From: Deltaproteobacteria bacterium
GTDB taxonomy: Bacteria; Myxococcota_A; UBA796; UBA2385
Reading direction: 5' to 3'
Assembly: GCA_016792625.1 (NCBI GenBank)
Contig: JAEUKK010000044.1
Coordinates: 1-34,364 of the forward strand
Length of the DNA: 34,364 nucleotides
Part shown: positions 33,466 through 34,364 of the stretch, one piece after another
How positions within the stretch are numbered: the first letter of the stretch is position 1
Layout of the letters: every line of letters begins with the position of its first letter
Program-made: the position numbers and the translations under genes
Notes under the pieces: generated by a model
Seen by the model: only the letters and a program-made list of their open reading frames with translations
What the model was told of the DNA's origin: nothing
Databases searched by the model: none

Positions 33466-34364
33466 TCAACGCGCCGCGGGCGCCGGCGCGGCCGCGCACA
33501 CAAAAGGCAGCTCATACCAGCAGGGCAGGTCGTTCCACTCGGCGCTGCCCGCGTAGAGCTGCCCGCAGTCCTCGCCGTCGTAGTCATTGGGCTCGCCGGG
33601 CGCCCAGGCGCTGAAGCTGGCGTCGGCGCCGTTGCTCCAGACGAAGGTGCCCTCGTCGTCGCGGTCGTTGATGCCGATCCAGACGGTGTCGCCGATGGTC
33701 AGGCGCAGCTCTTCGCTCAGGCGGGCGTTGCGCTCGGCGCTCTCGAGGCTGAGCAGCTCGAGGCCGATGCCCGCGCAGGTGGCGTCGGCGGCCTCCCAGC
33801 TCGACCAGATGGGGCAGACGACCAGCGCCTCGTCCTCGCGGGCGCCGGGCGCGCGCGTCAGCTGGGTCCAGCAGTCGCCGCAGGCCGCGTCTTCGTTGAT
33901 CTCGTCGTCGCAGTCGTTGTCCTCGGCGTCGCAGACCTCGGCGAAGCCCGGGCCGCGGGCGGCGCTGCGGTCATCGCAGTCGGCCGCGCAGGCGCTGAAG
34001 CCATCGCCGTCGGCGTCGATCCGCTCGTCGGTGCTCGGGTCGCAGTCGGTGTCGAGGCCGTCGCAGGCCTCGGGCTGGCCGCCGCGCACCCGCGGGTCGC
34101 CCTCGGCGCAGTCGAGGCCGCAGGCCAGCGCGCCGTCGCCGTCTGCGTCGAGCTCGTCGGCGGGCAGGGCGCCGTCGCAGTCGTTGTCTTCGCCGTCGCA
34201 GGCCTCGGCCTGGTCGGGGTTGCGGGCCGGGTCGGCGTCGTCGCAGTCGCCGCCGCAGAGGCCCCAGCCGTCGCCGTCCTCGTCGATAAACTCGTCGATC
34301 TCGCCGTCGCAGTCGTTGTCTTCGCCGTCGCAGACCTCGGGGGACCAGGGGCTCTTGGCCGCGT
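33466..34364 (-). CDS. MopE-repeat protein with a C-terminal C-type lectin domain (5' end outside the window)
   Basis: The minus-strand frame is open to the window edge; the start lies beyond 34364. At least four putative metal-binding repeats (CDGEDNDCDG, DADGDG, DCDD) are visible. After them comes a C-type lectin-like domain of about 125 residues: CWTQLTRAPG start, WIGINDRDDEG, the EPN motif in WAPGEPND that in animal lectins coordinates calcium and favours mannose-type sugars, and the closing WND and CWYELPFVC. The combination suggests an extracellular calcium-dependent adhesin. It faces frmB, with only 30 bp between the two stops. It resembles the lipoprotein at 24010-27666 in repeat type but differs in its C-terminal domain. 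Sugar binding is inferred from the motif only. Confidence 0.82.
   Translation of the reverse strand, partial: AAKSPWSPEVCDGEDNDCDGEIDEFIDEDGDGWGLCGGDCDDADPARNPDQAEACDGEDNDCDGALPADELDADGDGALACGLDCAEGDPRVRGGQPEACDGLDTDCDPSTDERIDADGDGFSACAADCDDRSAARGPGFAEVCDAEDNDCDDEINEDAACGDCWTQLTRAPGAREDEALVVCPIWSSWEAADATCAGIGLELLSLESAERNARLSEELRLTIGDTVWIGINDRDDEGTFVWSNGADASFSAWAPGEPNDYDGEDCGQLYAGSAEWNDLPCWYELPFVCAAAPAPAAR

Overview
This is a very GC-rich window with strongly G/C-ending codons. It carries MopE-type calcium-binding repeat lipoproteins and a MYXAN (Dev)-type CRISPR-Cas operon, which together point to a myxobacterium or another Myxococcota relative. The call rests on gene content; no rRNA or tRNA gene was seen that could fix the taxon.

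Layout. (1) 1-3127: the C-terminal part of a dynamin-like GTPase and a 283-aa protein of unknown function, separated by about 500 bp holding a 117-bp dispersed element and several palindromes. (2) 3128-4233: a gene-free stretch of about 1.1 kb with a 42-bp tandem repeat (about 8.6 copies). (3) 4234-12390: a compact operon cas6-cas3-cas8(cmx8)-cas7(devR)-cas5(devS)-cas4/cas1 fusion-cas2, most genes overlapping by 1-4 nt. (4) 12391-18284: a leader and an array I counted by hand as 79 repeats and 78 spacers, followed by a degenerate terminal repeat. (5) 18630-21086: an SF1 helicase-like ATPase with visibly lower GC, probably acquired. (6) 21224-23982: a divergent pair, an unknown protein and an AAA ATPase fused to a PD-(D/E)XK nuclease; a second copy of the 117-bp element lies between them. 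(7) 24010-27666: a large MopE/FG-GAP lipoprotein on the minus strand. (8) 27885-31152: a small membrane protein, an XPB-like helicase and a Bax1-like nuclease in a row. (9) 31425-33435: glutathione-dependent formaldehyde detoxification genes frmA-frmB. (10) 33466-34364: a partial MopE-repeat/C-type-lectin protein.

How the parts work together. Cas4/Cas1 plus Cas2 form the adaptation module; Cas6 processes the array transcript; Cas5, Cas7 and Cas8 form the surveillance complex; Cas3 (HD nuclease-helicase) degrades the target. All recognisable active-site motifs are present, so the system looks intact. No separate cas11 gene exists, but cas8 contains an in-frame ATG at 8435 preceded by AAGGAG that would yield a 117-aa C-terminal protein, a good candidate for an internally translated small subunit. 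XPB-Bax1 is a helicase-nuclease pair known from archaea; here it is translationally linked to a membrane protein. These two points, the 42-bp repeat upstream of the cas operon, and the foreign-looking helicase at the array trailer are the observations most worth a second look.
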